64,000 nt of DNA, from NCBI RefSeq assembly GCF_000718025.1, contig NZ_JODS01000002.1, positions 310,001 to 374,000 of the forward strand, written 5' to 3'. How positions within the stretch are numbered: position 1 is the first letter of the stretch; the number at the start of each line of letters is the position of its first letter. This DNA is from Kitasatospora purpeofusca (GTDB lineage: Bacteria > Actinomycetota > Actinomycetes > Streptomycetales > Streptomycetaceae). Shown here piece after piece: positions 1-6,925 of the stretch. The notes under the pieces are model-generated. The model saw only the letters and a list, made by a program, of their open reading frames with translations, had not been told where the DNA came from and searched no databases. Both the position numbers and the translations under genes were made by a program.

Positions 1-55
1 GCAACTTCCTTCGAATTGGGCATTCTTCGCAATCCGGCGAGGGTGTGGGTCGCTG

Positions 56-1039
56 TCAGGCTTCCGGTCGCTGAAGGTCCCATGGCGAGTCTCCTTTGGC
101 GGTTGTCGGATGCTGGGCCAGAGCAGTGGCGACGATCCGGGCGGTCTCGGCGATCAGTGGTTCGTCGGCCGGGGCGTCGGCGGTGTGCTTGGTGGAGAGT
201 ACTGCCACCACGATCGGACGCCCGTCCGGTCGCCAGGTGACTCCGACGTCGTTGGTCGTGCCGTAGCTGCCGGTGCCGGTCTTCTCGGCGACGTGCCAGG
301 TGGGTGGCAGGCCGGCGCGGAGGCGGTTGGTGCCCGTGGTGTTGGTCAGGAGCCAGCCGGTCAGCCGCTGGCGGTCGGCCGGGTCGAGAGTCGCGCCGAG
401 AGCGAGTCGGGCGTAGGTGCGGCCGAGGGCGTGAGGGCTCGACGTGTCCGTGAGGCGGCTCGGCTCGGCCGAGTTGAGGGCGGGCTCCCAGCGGTCGAGG
501 CGGGTCACTCGGTCGCCGATGGAGCGGCAGAAGCGGGTGAGCGCGTCAGGGCCGCCGAGTTCGCGGAGGAGGAGGTTGGCGGCGGCGTTGTCGCTGTACC
601 GGATCGCTGCCGCGCACAACTCCTCGACCGTCAAACCGGCTTCGAGGTTCGCGGGCAGGCCCGTGATCGGTGCGTAGCCCGATTGCGCTACGTCCGTCGC
701 CGTGTAAAGCCGTCGTTGGGCGAGGAAGGTGCCGTCCCGATCGAGGTCCCTCAGCACTGCGGCCACGGCGATCGTCTTGAACGTGGAGCACATGGGGAAC
801 AGTTCGTCCGCGCGATGGGCCACCGTCCGCCCGGTGACGGTGTCCTGGGCGAAGACTCCCAGCCGTGCGGAGTGCGACCTCTCAAGAGCGCGGAACCGAT
901 CGGCGAGTTCGCCTCCCTGTGAGCGTGCCCCCTGCGCGGAGGCCCGCCCTCCGGTGGAGAGAGCGGCGACGGTCGCGGCCGCCGCGATTCCGCCGAGGAT
1001 CCGTCGTCGGCTCGGTCGATGGTTCGGTCGGTGATTCAT
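56..1039 (-). CDS. bla: Class A beta-lactamase, Tat-exported
   Basis: This 327-residue protein hydrolyses beta-lactams outside the membrane. The class A motifs are all present: the nucleophile motif S-T-F-K (Ser85, Lys88), S-D-N at 149-151, the general-base loop E-P-A-L-N (Glu185, Asn189) and K-T-G at 253-255. The N-terminus carries S-R-R-R-I-L followed by an Ala-rich hydrophobic stretch, a twin-arginine signal. The ATG is preceded by AGGAGGAGG on the minus strand, which supports the start. It begins 18 bases after the stop of the upstream glycosyltransferase, so the two are probably co-transcribed. No regulator of the BlaI or AmpR kind lies next to it. The length is usual for the family. Confidence 0.95.
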   Translation of the reverse strand: MNHRPNHRPSRRRILGGIAAAATVAALSTGGRASAQGARSQGGELADRFRALERSHSARLGVFAQDTVTGRTVAHRADELFPMCSTFKTIAVAAVLRDLDRDGTFLAQRRLYTATDVAQSGYAPITGLPANLEAGLTVEELCAAAIRYSDNAAANLLLRELGGPDALTRFCRSIGDRVTRLDRWEPALNSAEPSRLTDTSSPHALGRTYARLALGATLDPADRQRLTGWLLTNTTGTNRLRAGLPPTWHVAEKTGTGSYGTTNDVGVTWRPDGRPIVVAVLSTKHTADAPADEPLIAETARIVATALAQHPTTAKGDSPWDLQRPEA

Positions 1040-1057
1040 GGTGCCTCCTCCTGCGGG

Positions 1058-2299
1058 TCATTGGGCTAGGCGGTCGATGGCCGCCAGGACCTTGGCCGGG
1101 CCGTCCTCGGTGGCGAGGGCGGTGGCGAGAGTGTGGGCGTGGGTGCGGTGGTGGGGGTTGTCGAGGGTCTGGCGGATGGCGGTGGCCAGGCGGGGGGCGG
1201 TGAGGTGGGGGAGGGGGATCGGGCCGGGGGAGGTGCCGAGGCGGGTGAGGCGGGCGGACCAGAAGGGGGCGTCGAGCTGGGCGGGGACAGGGACGGTGGG
1301 GGTCCCGGCGCGGAGGGTGGCGGCGGTCGTGCCGGCGCCGGCGTGGTGGACGGTGGCGGCCATGCGGGGGAAGAGCCAGTCGTGCGGGGTGTCGCCGATG
1401 GTGAGGACGTCGTCGCTGTCGTCGGGGGCGGTGAGGCCGCTCCAGCCGGACTGGACGACGGCGCGGACGCGTGCGGCGCGCACGGCGGCGAGGACGGTGG
1501 CGGTGAGCCGTTCGGGGTCGGGGACGACGAGGCTGCCGAAGCCGATGTACACGGGTGGCGGTCCGGCGGCGAGGAAGTCCAGGAGGCGGTGCGGGGGTTG
1601 CCAGTCGGGGTCGGTCCGGGGCCACCAGTAGCCGGTGACGCCGAGGGACGGGTGCCAGTCGGCGGGGCGGGGGACGACTCTGGGCGAGAAGCCGTGCAGC
1701 ACGGTGCGGTTGCGGCGGCCGCGTGCCACGGAGCCTTCGGGTAGGCCGAGTTGGCGGCGGAGGCCGTGGACGGCGGGGGCGAAGAGCCGGTCGACGGCGG
1801 CCTGCACGGCGTGGCCGGCGATCAGGTTGCCCGGTCCGCCGAGGGATCGGGTGCCGGTGACGGCCGGGGCGAACTCGCGGGTGGGGGAGAGGGGTTGGAG
1901 GTGGAGGGCGATGTTCGGGATGCCGGCGGCCTCGGCCACGGCCTGGCCCAGGTCGGCGGTGGTGCTGGTGGTGAGGAGGAGGTCGGCGCCGGGTTCTGCC
2001 GCGGCGGCGATCCCCGCGCCGAGGGCGGGCATGAACGAGCGGGCGAGGCGCACCAGTTGGAGGAGGCCGAGCGGACCGGAGCCGGCCCGCAGGACCCGCT
2101 GGCCGTGGGCGGAGGCGAGTTCGGCGCGCGGGTCGATCGGCAGCGGGCGGAACTCCAGTCCGCAGGCGCGGACGTCCTCGGCGAAGGTCGCGTGGGTGGC
2201 GAGGGCCACCTGATGGCCGGCCGCGTGGAGGCGGGCGCCGAGTCCGGTGAAGGGGGCGACGTCGCCCCGTGAACCGGCGGTGGCGATCAGGATGCGCAT
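1058..2299 (-). CDS. GT1-family glycosyltransferase (UDP/TDP-sugar, MGT-like)
   Basis: This is a 413-residue GT-B fold glycosyltransferase of family 1, related to macrolide, sterol and antibiotic glycosyltransferases. The N-terminal acceptor domain opens with M-R-I-L-I-A-T-A-G-S-R-G-D-V. The C-terminal nucleotide-sugar signature reads H-H-A-G-A-G-T-T-A-A-T-L-R-A-G-T-P. A longer reading frame extends to 2494, but its first 65 residues are Arg/Pro-rich and unlike the family, so I chose the ATG at 2299, immediately before the conserved first strand. It sits directly upstream of the beta-lactamase, 18 bases away. The acceptor cannot be read from sequence; glycosylating inactivation of a macrolide and decoration of a lipid are both possible. 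Confidence 0.85.
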   Translation of the reverse strand: MRILIATAGSRGDVAPFTGLGARLHAAGHQVALATHATFAEDVRACGLEFRPLPIDPRAELASAHGQRVLRAGSGPLGLLQLVRLARSFMPALGAGIAAAAEPGADLLLTTSTTADLGQAVAEAAGIPNIALHLQPLSPTREFAPAVTGTRSLGGPGNLIAGHAVQAAVDRLFAPAVHGLRRQLGLPEGSVARGRRNRTVLHGFSPRVVPRPADWHPSLGVTGYWWPRTDPDWQPPHRLLDFLAAGPPPVYIGFGSLVVPDPERLTATVLAAVRAARVRAVVQSGWSGLTAPDDSDDVLTIGDTPHDWLFPRMAATVHHAGAGTTAATLRAGTPTVPVPAQLDAPFWSARLTRLGTSPGPIPLPHLTAPRLATAIRQTLDNPHHRTHAHTLATALATEDGPAKVLAAIDRLAQ

Positions 2300-2478
2300 G
2301 GCCGCAGTATTCCGGGGCAGTCGGGTCCCGAGAAGGGCGCCACGCCAGCGGGGGACCGCGGGCCGCGGGCCTCCGCGCCCGGACCGGCCGGGCGCGGAAC
2401 CGTCCGACGGTGGTGCGGCGTCCCTGCAGGCAGTACGGCGTGCACGGGGCCGCCGTACGGCTCGAAGGGCGGTAGGAC

Positions 2479-2745
2479 ATGAGCTTCGTCGCATGGATCG
2501 TGCTGGGCCTGGTGGCCGGGGCTCTGGCCAAGCTGCTGCTGCCGGGGCGGGACCCGGGTGGCCTGGTGGTGACCACCCTGATCGGTGTCGCCGGCTCCTT
2601 CGTCGGCGGGTGGATCTCCGCGAAGTTCCTGGACCGGCCGGTGACGGCGCAGTTCTTCGACCTGGCGACCTGGGCGTCCGCGATCGGTGGCGCCCTGGTG
2701 CTGCTGATCCTCTATCGGCTCGTCTTCGGCAACTCCCGCAACTGA
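2479..2745 (+). CDS. GlsB/YeaQ/YmgE family stress-associated membrane protein
   Basis: This small integral membrane protein of 88 residues has three hydrophobic segments (about 4-22, 30-47 and 63-82) separated by short Gly-rich turns. It matches the transglycosylase-associated YeaQ/GlsB family, with the typical opening W-I-V-L-G-L-V-A-G-A-L-A-K and the internal motif G-D/R-P-G-G. Family members are induced by general stress, and their biochemical role is unknown. It is transcribed divergently from the glycosyltransferase/beta-lactamase pair. It is followed by a hexanucleotide repeat tract rather than a recognisable terminator. Confidence 0.9.
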   Translation: MSFVAWIVLGLVAGALAKLLLPGRDPGGLVVTTLIGVAGSFVGGWISAKFLDRPVTAQFFDLATWASAIGGALVLLILYRLVFGNSRN

Positions 2746-2840
2746 CGGCGGCCCGGGGCGACGGGCAGGGGCGAGGAGAGCACTACGACGGGCCCGACCG
2801 GCCGCGCGGGCGAACCGCGCGGCCGGTCCGTCGTGTCCGG

Positions 2841-2918
2841 GGGCCAGGGCCAGGGCCAGGGCCAGGGCCAGGGCCAGGGCCAGGACCAGGGCCAGGACCA
2901 GGGCCAGGGCCGGGGTCG
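2841..2918. repeat. Hexanucleotide tandem repeat (GGGCCA)n
   Basis: Thirteen consecutive 6-bp units fill the 200-base gap between the GlsB-like gene and the TetR gene. Most read GGGCCA, with GGACCA variants at units 8 and 10 and GGGCCG/GGGTCG at the end. Both flanking genes end here (convergent), so the tract lies in a 3' to 3' spacer. Slippage would make it length-variable between strains. Confidence 0.9.
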
Positions 2919-2947
2919 GGACCGGGCCGGAGGGGAACGGGCGGGGC

Positions 2948-3538
2948 TCAGGCCCTGGCGGCCAGGCCGCCGAGGATGAGCCGCCAGAGGGCCTCGAAGC
3001 GCTCGTCGGCGGCCGGGTCGGACCAGCTCGCCGCGTGGACGGGGTCGTGGAAGTGCGCGGTCGCCTCGAACACGGCGCGGGCGGTCGGGTCGACGGGGGC
3101 GGTGCGGAACTCCCCGTTCTCGGTGCCGTCCCGGACGATGTCGGCGATCTGGGAGATCAGCGTCCTGATGTGGGCGTCGACCGTGTGGCTGTTCTCGCCG
3201 ACCAGCGTCATGTAGGTCGCGAACAGCTGAGGGTCGTCGAAGGCCTTCCGGCGCTTGGCGGCGAAGAGCGTGGTCAGCCAGCGGTGCAGGCGCTCGGCGG
3301 CCGGTCCGGTCCCGCTGGCGACCAGGCGCAGCTCGTCGTGGGCCTGGTCGAGCCAGCGTTCGGTGACGGCCTCGCGCAGGGCCGCCTTGCTAGAGAAGAA
3401 GCGGTAGACGCTGCCGTGGCTGACGCCGAGCGTGCGGGCGACGTCGACGACGGTGGCCTTCGCCGGTCCGAACCGCCTGAGGACGTCCTCCGTCGCGCTC
3501 AGGATCTGTTCGGCGGTGAGTGCGCTGTCCGTGCTCAC
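2948..3538 (-). CDS. TetR-family transcriptional regulator
   Basis: This 196-residue regulator has an N-terminal helix-turn-helix at about residues 25-50, containing V-D-V-A-R-T-L-G-V-S-H-G-S-V-Y-R-F-F, the TetR signature. The C-terminal helical ligand domain is unassigned. It lies downstream of, and in the same direction as, the aldo/keto reductase gene (161-base gap). The two probably form a unit controlled from the palindrome in front of the reductase. It is most likely a repressor of the reductase and of itself. The inducer is unknown. Confidence 0.92.
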   Translation of the reverse strand: MSTDSALTAEQILSATEDVLRRFGPAKATVVDVARTLGVSHGSVYRFFSSKAALREAVTERWLDQAHDELRLVASGTGPAAERLHRWLTTLFAAKRRKAFDDPQLFATYMTLVGENSHTVDAHIRTLISQIADIVRDGTENGEFRTAPVDPTARAVFEATAHFHDPVHAASWSDPAADERFEALWRLILGGLAARA

Positions 3539-3699
3539 GGGGAGGTACGTCCTTACGGGTGAGGCGTCCGCCCGCCGGGGTGCGGCGGGCGGACGGTCGG
3601 CCGGTCGGCGGCCGGGCTGGGCCGCCCGTCGGCCGACGGTTGGTACGGGTGCTGACGGCCCCGCCCGGAGCGGGCTGCCGACGTGGCCGGGACCGCGCC

Positions 3700-4722
3700 T
3701 CAGTGCTCGCTGTCGAGATGGGCCATCTGGGCGGCAGCGTACCTGTCGCCGGCCGCGGACCCGGCGGGGACCGCCGCCTCGATGGCCGCGAGGTCGGCCT
3801 CGGTGAGGGTCACGTCGAGCGCTCCGAGGGCCTCGGTGAGGCGGTCGCGGCGGCGGGCGCCGACCAGCGGGACGACGTCCTCGCCGCGCGAGGCGACCCA
3901 GGCGATCGCGATCTGCGCGACGGTGGCGTTCCGTTCTGCGGCGACCGCGCGCAGGGCGTCGACGAGCCGGAGGTTGTGGGTGAGGTTGTCGCCCTGGAAA
4001 CGGGGGCTGTGGCCGCGGAAGTCGGTGCCGGCCAGTTCCCGGTCGTTCTGCCAGTGGCCGCTGAGCAGGCCGCGCGAGAGCACGCCGTAGGCGGTCACGC
4101 CGATGCCGAGCTCGCGCGCGGCCGGCAGGATCCCGGCCTCGACGGAGCGGGAGATCAGCGAGTACTCGATCTGGAGGTCACTGATCGGGTGGACGGCGGC
4201 GGCGCGGCGCAGGGTGTCGGCGCCGACCTCGGAGAGGCCGATGTGGCGGACGTAGCCGGCCTCGACCAGCTCGGCGATCGCGCCGACGGTCTCCTCGACC
4301 GGCACGGCCGGGTCCAGCCGGGCGGGGCGGTAGATGTCGATGTGGTCGGTGCGCAGGCGGCGCAGGGTGTAGGCGAGGGCGGTCTTGACCGCCGCCGGGC
4401 GGGCGTCGTAGCCGAGCCACTGGCCGTCCGGGCTGCGCTGGGCGCCGAACTTCACGCTGATCCGGACGTCCTCGCGGTCGCGGCCGCGCAGCGCCTCGTG
4501 GATCAGCAGCTCGTTGTGGCCCATGCCGTAGAAGTCGCCGGTGTCGAGCAGGGTGATGCCGGCGTCGAGGGCGGCGTGGATGGTCGCGATGCTCTCGGCC
4601 TCGTCGGCGGGGCCGTAGAGGTCCGACATGCCCATGCAGCCGAGGCCGAGGGGGGAGACCGTCGGGCCGGTGGCGCCGAGCTTGCGCGGGGGGAGGTGGC
4701 GGGGGTTCTGGGTGGTGGACAT
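3700..4722 (-). CDS. Aldo/keto reductase with altered catalytic His
   Basis: This 340-residue NADPH-dependent oxidoreductase has the AKR (beta/alpha)8 barrel. Visible active-site elements are Asp63 and Tyr65 in T-G-D-F-Y-G and Lys91 in S-V-K-F-G. The position that usually holds the catalytic His (Y-x-x-H-R in relatives) reads Y-R-P-A-R, with Ala134 in place of His. The cofactor-binding C-terminal segment V-P-L-V-G-A-R-R-R-D-R is present. The ATG at 4722 lies 22 bases from a perfect inverted repeat, a likely operator for the downstream TetR regulator. Substrate unknown; the altered tetrad suggests a specialised branch of the family. Confidence 0.9.
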   Translation of the reverse strand: MSTTQNPRHLPPRKLGATGPTVSPLGLGCMGMSDLYGPADEAESIATIHAALDAGITLLDTGDFYGMGHNELLIHEALRGRDREDVRISVKFGAQRSPDGQWLGYDARPAAVKTALAYTLRRLRTDHIDIYRPARLDPAVPVEETVGAIAELVEAGYVRHIGLSEVGADTLRRAAAVHPISDLQIEYSLISRSVEAGILPAARELGIGVTAYGVLSRGLLSGHWQNDRELAGTDFRGHSPRFQGDNLTHNLRLVDALRAVAAERNATVAQIAIAWVASRGEDVVPLVGARRRDRLTEALGALDVTLTEADLAAIEAAVPAGSAAGDRYAAAQMAHLDSEH

Positions 4723-4744
4723 GGTTCAACGATGACACAACGAC

Positions 4745-4782
4745 TGACAGATTTCAAAATCTGTCATCTGAAATATGTCAGC
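4745..4782. promoter_or_regulatory. TetR-type operator with three half-sites
   Basis: A perfect inverted repeat has 10-bp arms TGACAGATTT (4745-4754) and AAATCTGTCA (4757-4766) around a CA spacer. A third, degenerate half-site follows at once (TCTGAAATATGTCA, ending near 4780), so the first and third half-sites form an alternative hairpin. It is AT-rich in a very GC-rich background. It lies 23 bases upstream of the aldo/keto reductase start, where a repressor would block transcription. Confidence 0.75.
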
Positions 4783-4872
4783 TGTTATTCGTCGACCATC
4801 GGACCGGGGCCGGAGGGTGGGGTGGAGGTGGGGGCGTTGGGGCCTCGGCCGTCCGCGTGCCGCTGGAATGAC

Positions 4873-5391
4873 TCACCCCTCGTGGCCGCCGCACTCCCCG
4901 CTCCGGTCGCAGTACGGCGGCTCCGCGCTCCGGCCGCAGCCGCACAGCATCGCCCTCGGCGTCTCCCGGACCTCCCCCGACGCGTCCGTCACCCGCAGCT
5001 CGCCCCGGACCAGCAGCCGCCCGTCGGCCGTCCGCCGCACCGTGGTCGGCCGGTCCGGCGCCTCCGCCCCGCCGTCCGCCAGCCGGTAGGCCAGCGCCCC
5101 CGTCGGACAGCGGCGCACCACCTCGGCGATCACCCCCGGCTCGGCGGCGTCCGGCATGATCCACGGCCGCCGTGCCGTGTCGAACACCGTCGGCAGCCCG
5201 TGCACGCACTCGGCGGCATGCCGGCACACCCGGGCGTCGAAGGACACCGTGATCCCGTCCCCCCGGTACGCCCGGGCACCGCTGGCGCGCCCGTCCGCCG
5301 CCTTTTCGGCCCCGCTGCCGCCCGTGTCCTCGGAGCCTGCGCTCTCGGCGGGGCCCGTGTCCTCCGTGCCCGCGCGGCCGGCGGCGGCCAT
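4873..5391 (-). CDS. Fe-S protein: divergent 4Fe-4S domain fused to degenerate CDGSH domain
   Basis: This 172-residue protein has an Ala/Gly-rich leader of about 40 residues. A divergent mono-cluster 4Fe-4S domain follows, with Cys in V-C-R-H-A-A-E-C and the closing R-R-C-P-T-G-A-L. The C-terminal zinc-finger-like segment L-C-G-C-G-R-S-A-E-P-P-Y-C-D-R-S-G matches the CDGSH 2Fe-2S pattern, but the usual C-D-G-S-H reads C-D-R-S-G, so the histidine ligand is lost. The gene overlaps the upstream acetyltransferase by one base (TGATG), and the two are commonly paired in actinobacteria. Probable electron-transfer or cluster-sensing role; the missing His makes the second cluster doubtful. Confidence 0.85.
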   Translation of the reverse strand: MAAAGRAGTEDTGPAESAGSEDTGGSGAEKAADGRASGARAYRGDGITVSFDARVCRHAAECVHGLPTVFDTARRPWIMPDAAEPGVIAEVVRRCPTGALAYRLADGGAEAPDRPTTVRRTADGRLLVRGELRVTDASGEVRETPRAMLCGCGRSAEPPYCDRSGECGGHEG

Positions 5392-5693
5392 CAGTCGCTC
5401 ACCCGGCTGCGGTTCTCGTACGCCAGGTCGATGTACTCGGGATGCCGGAGCATCCACCCCTTGATGAACGGACACGTCGCCAGGACCGCCAGCCCCCGCG
5501 CCCGCGCGTCGTCCAGGGCCGCCCGGGCGAGCGCCCCGCCGACACCCTGCCCCTCGTACGCGGGCTCGACCACCGTGTGCGGATACACCACCAGCCCGTC
5601 GCTGCGCAGGTACTCGGCGAACCCGGCCAGGGCGCCGTCCGACCACGCCTCGAAGCGACCGGCACCCTCGGTGTCACGGATCGTGACCGTCAT
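5391..5693 (-). CDS. Small GNAT-like N-acetyltransferase (YidJ/NATD type)
   Basis: This 100-residue single-domain protein belongs to the minimal GNAT-like family. The acetyl-CoA loop region reads V-V-E-P-A-Y-E-G-Q-G-V-G-G-A-L-A-R-A-A-L, and the family-typical A-T-C-P-F-I-K-G-W-M-L-R-H-P-E-Y follows near the C-terminus. Its stop overlaps the start of the downstream Fe-S protein by one base, so translation is coupled. Small-molecule or protein acetylation is expected, but the substrate is unknown. Confidence 0.9.
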   Translation of the reverse strand: MTVTIRDTEGAGRFEAWSDGALAGFAEYLRSDGLVVYPHTVVEPAYEGQGVGGALARAALDDARARGLAVLATCPFIKGWMLRHPEYIDLAYENRSRVSD

Positions 5694-5702
5694 GGCGGAC
5701 TC

Positions 5703-5785
5703 CTCACTGCTCGATGCGCCGCTCGGCGCACTGCTCGGCGCACTTCTCGATCCACTGCTGGATCCACTGCTCGGCCCGCCGGTCG
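5703..5785. repeat. Imperfect short repeat in spacer
   Basis: The spacer between the methyltransferase stop and the acetyltransferase start holds repeated variants of GGCGCACTGCTC and GATCCACTGCTG in about 15-bp steps. It is not convincing coding sequence on either strand. I see no terminator with a T-run here. Confidence 0.5.
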
Positions 5786-5819
5786 GGCCGTCGGCGTCGG
5801 GCCGCGGGCGCCCGGTCCA

Positions 5820-6761
5820 TCATCGAGCGGACGCCGCGACCCCGCCCGCCGGACTGTCGGCGCTCGCGGCGGTCGTACCCGTTCGGCCCGCACCCGATTC
5901 ACCCGTGCCCGGTTCACCCGCCGCCGAGCTCGCGGGCCCCGGGTCCGTCGCCGGCCGGCTTCCGCCCGGTGAGCGCAGCAGATGGGCCCGCGCCGGCGGG
6001 ACGTTCCGCCACGCCACCCGGCTGCCCAGCCCGTACTCCTCCTCGAACCCGCGCAGTAGCCGCACCACCGCCCGGTGCCGCGCACTCTGCCGGGGGCCCG
6101 ATGTCAGCAGCCGCGCCGCCGACGTCCCCAGGTAGCCGAAGTACGTCAGTTCGCCGCCCGGCACCAGCAGCCGCAGATAGAGATCGAGGATGCGCCGCAC
6201 CTCCACCGGCTCGAAGTTGGTGAACGGGAGCCCCGACACGATCACGTCGTACCGTTCGGCCGCCGCCGCCGCCGCCACCACCACCGACCGATCGTCGTCG
6301 CGGCCTCCCTCCCCGGCGACGGGTGGGCCGCACCCCGGGAGGTCCTGGACCCGGCACGTCGACAGCCGCAGGTCGAGACCGGCCCCGCGCCGCGCCAGCT
6401 CCTCGTCCGTCCGCAGCCGTTGGGCGAAGCGCGGATTGGGCTCCACCACGTGCAACCGGTCGCCCGCCCGCAGCACCCGGACCAGCCGCCTCGTCACCAC
6501 GCCCGTCCCGGCCCCCACCTCCAGCACCGAGAGCGGCCGGTCCGGACGGCTCGTGGCCGGGACCGTCAGCGCGTTCACCAGTTCCACCCCGCTCGGCGCC
6601 ACCGCGCCCGTCAGCCGGAACGTGCGCAGCGCCTCGGAGAGGAAGAGCCACCCGTCACCGCCGCCCGGCCTCCGCCGCCCGGCGCGATCGGTCGCGGTGC
6701 TCGCGATCTCGGTGCTGTCGGCGGGGGAGACGGACCCGCGGCCGAGCTGATGTGTCGTCAT
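5820..6761 (-). CDS. SAM-dependent methyltransferase, phospholipid N-methyltransferase-like
   Basis: This is a class I Rossmann-fold methyltransferase of 313 residues. Motif I is V-L-E-V-G-A-G-T-G-V-V-T at about 79-90, and the acidic residue after it lies in V-V-E-P-N-P-R-F-A. The post-motif segment I-V-S-G-L-P-F-T-N-F replaces the N-P-P-Y of nucleic-acid enzymes and resembles bacterial PmtA phospholipid N-methyltransferases. L-L-V-P-G-G-E-L-T-Y-F-G-Y follows. The last 45 residues are a Gly/Ala/Ser-rich tail. The ATG at 6761 was chosen over upstream codons because the region before it is an intergenic promoter shared with the divergent histidine kinase. Substrate assignment is inferred. Confidence 0.8.
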   Translation of the reverse strand: MTTHQLGRGSVSPADSTEIASTATDRAGRRRPGGGDGWLFLSEALRTFRLTGAVAPSGVELVNALTVPATSRPDRPLSVLEVGAGTGVVTRRLVRVLRAGDRLHVVEPNPRFAQRLRTDEELARRGAGLDLRLSTCRVQDLPGCGPPVAGEGGRDDDRSVVVAAAAAAERYDVIVSGLPFTNFEPVEVRRILDLYLRLLVPGGELTYFGYLGTSAARLLTSGPRQSARHRAVVRLLRGFEEEYGLGSRVAWRNVPPARAHLLRSPGGSRPATDPGPASSAAGEPGTGESGAGRTGTTAASADSPAGGVAASAR

Positions 6762-6925
6762 GGCAGTGACGCTAGAGAGCGTCAGACCTGCGTGGAACGG
6801 CCGAAAGATGCCCCGCACCCCCGACGAAAGTAGAGGGTGCCGATGGCCGATCGACAGGGGTGGCGCACTGTCGATCCGTCGTAGCATCGGGCCCCGGACG
6901 ACGGATGGAAGGAGGTGCGATCCGC

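Noticed and set aside
2948..3538. The TetR gene as PaaR for the paa operon
   Set aside because: It is 10 kb away, is linked to the aldo/keto reductase, and the operator there has a different sequence from the palindrome before paaA.
3520..6135. Open frame of about 870 codons on the plus strand
   Set aside because: Antisense to the aldo/keto reductase and Fe-S genes; Gly/Asp/Arg-rich with no family motif.
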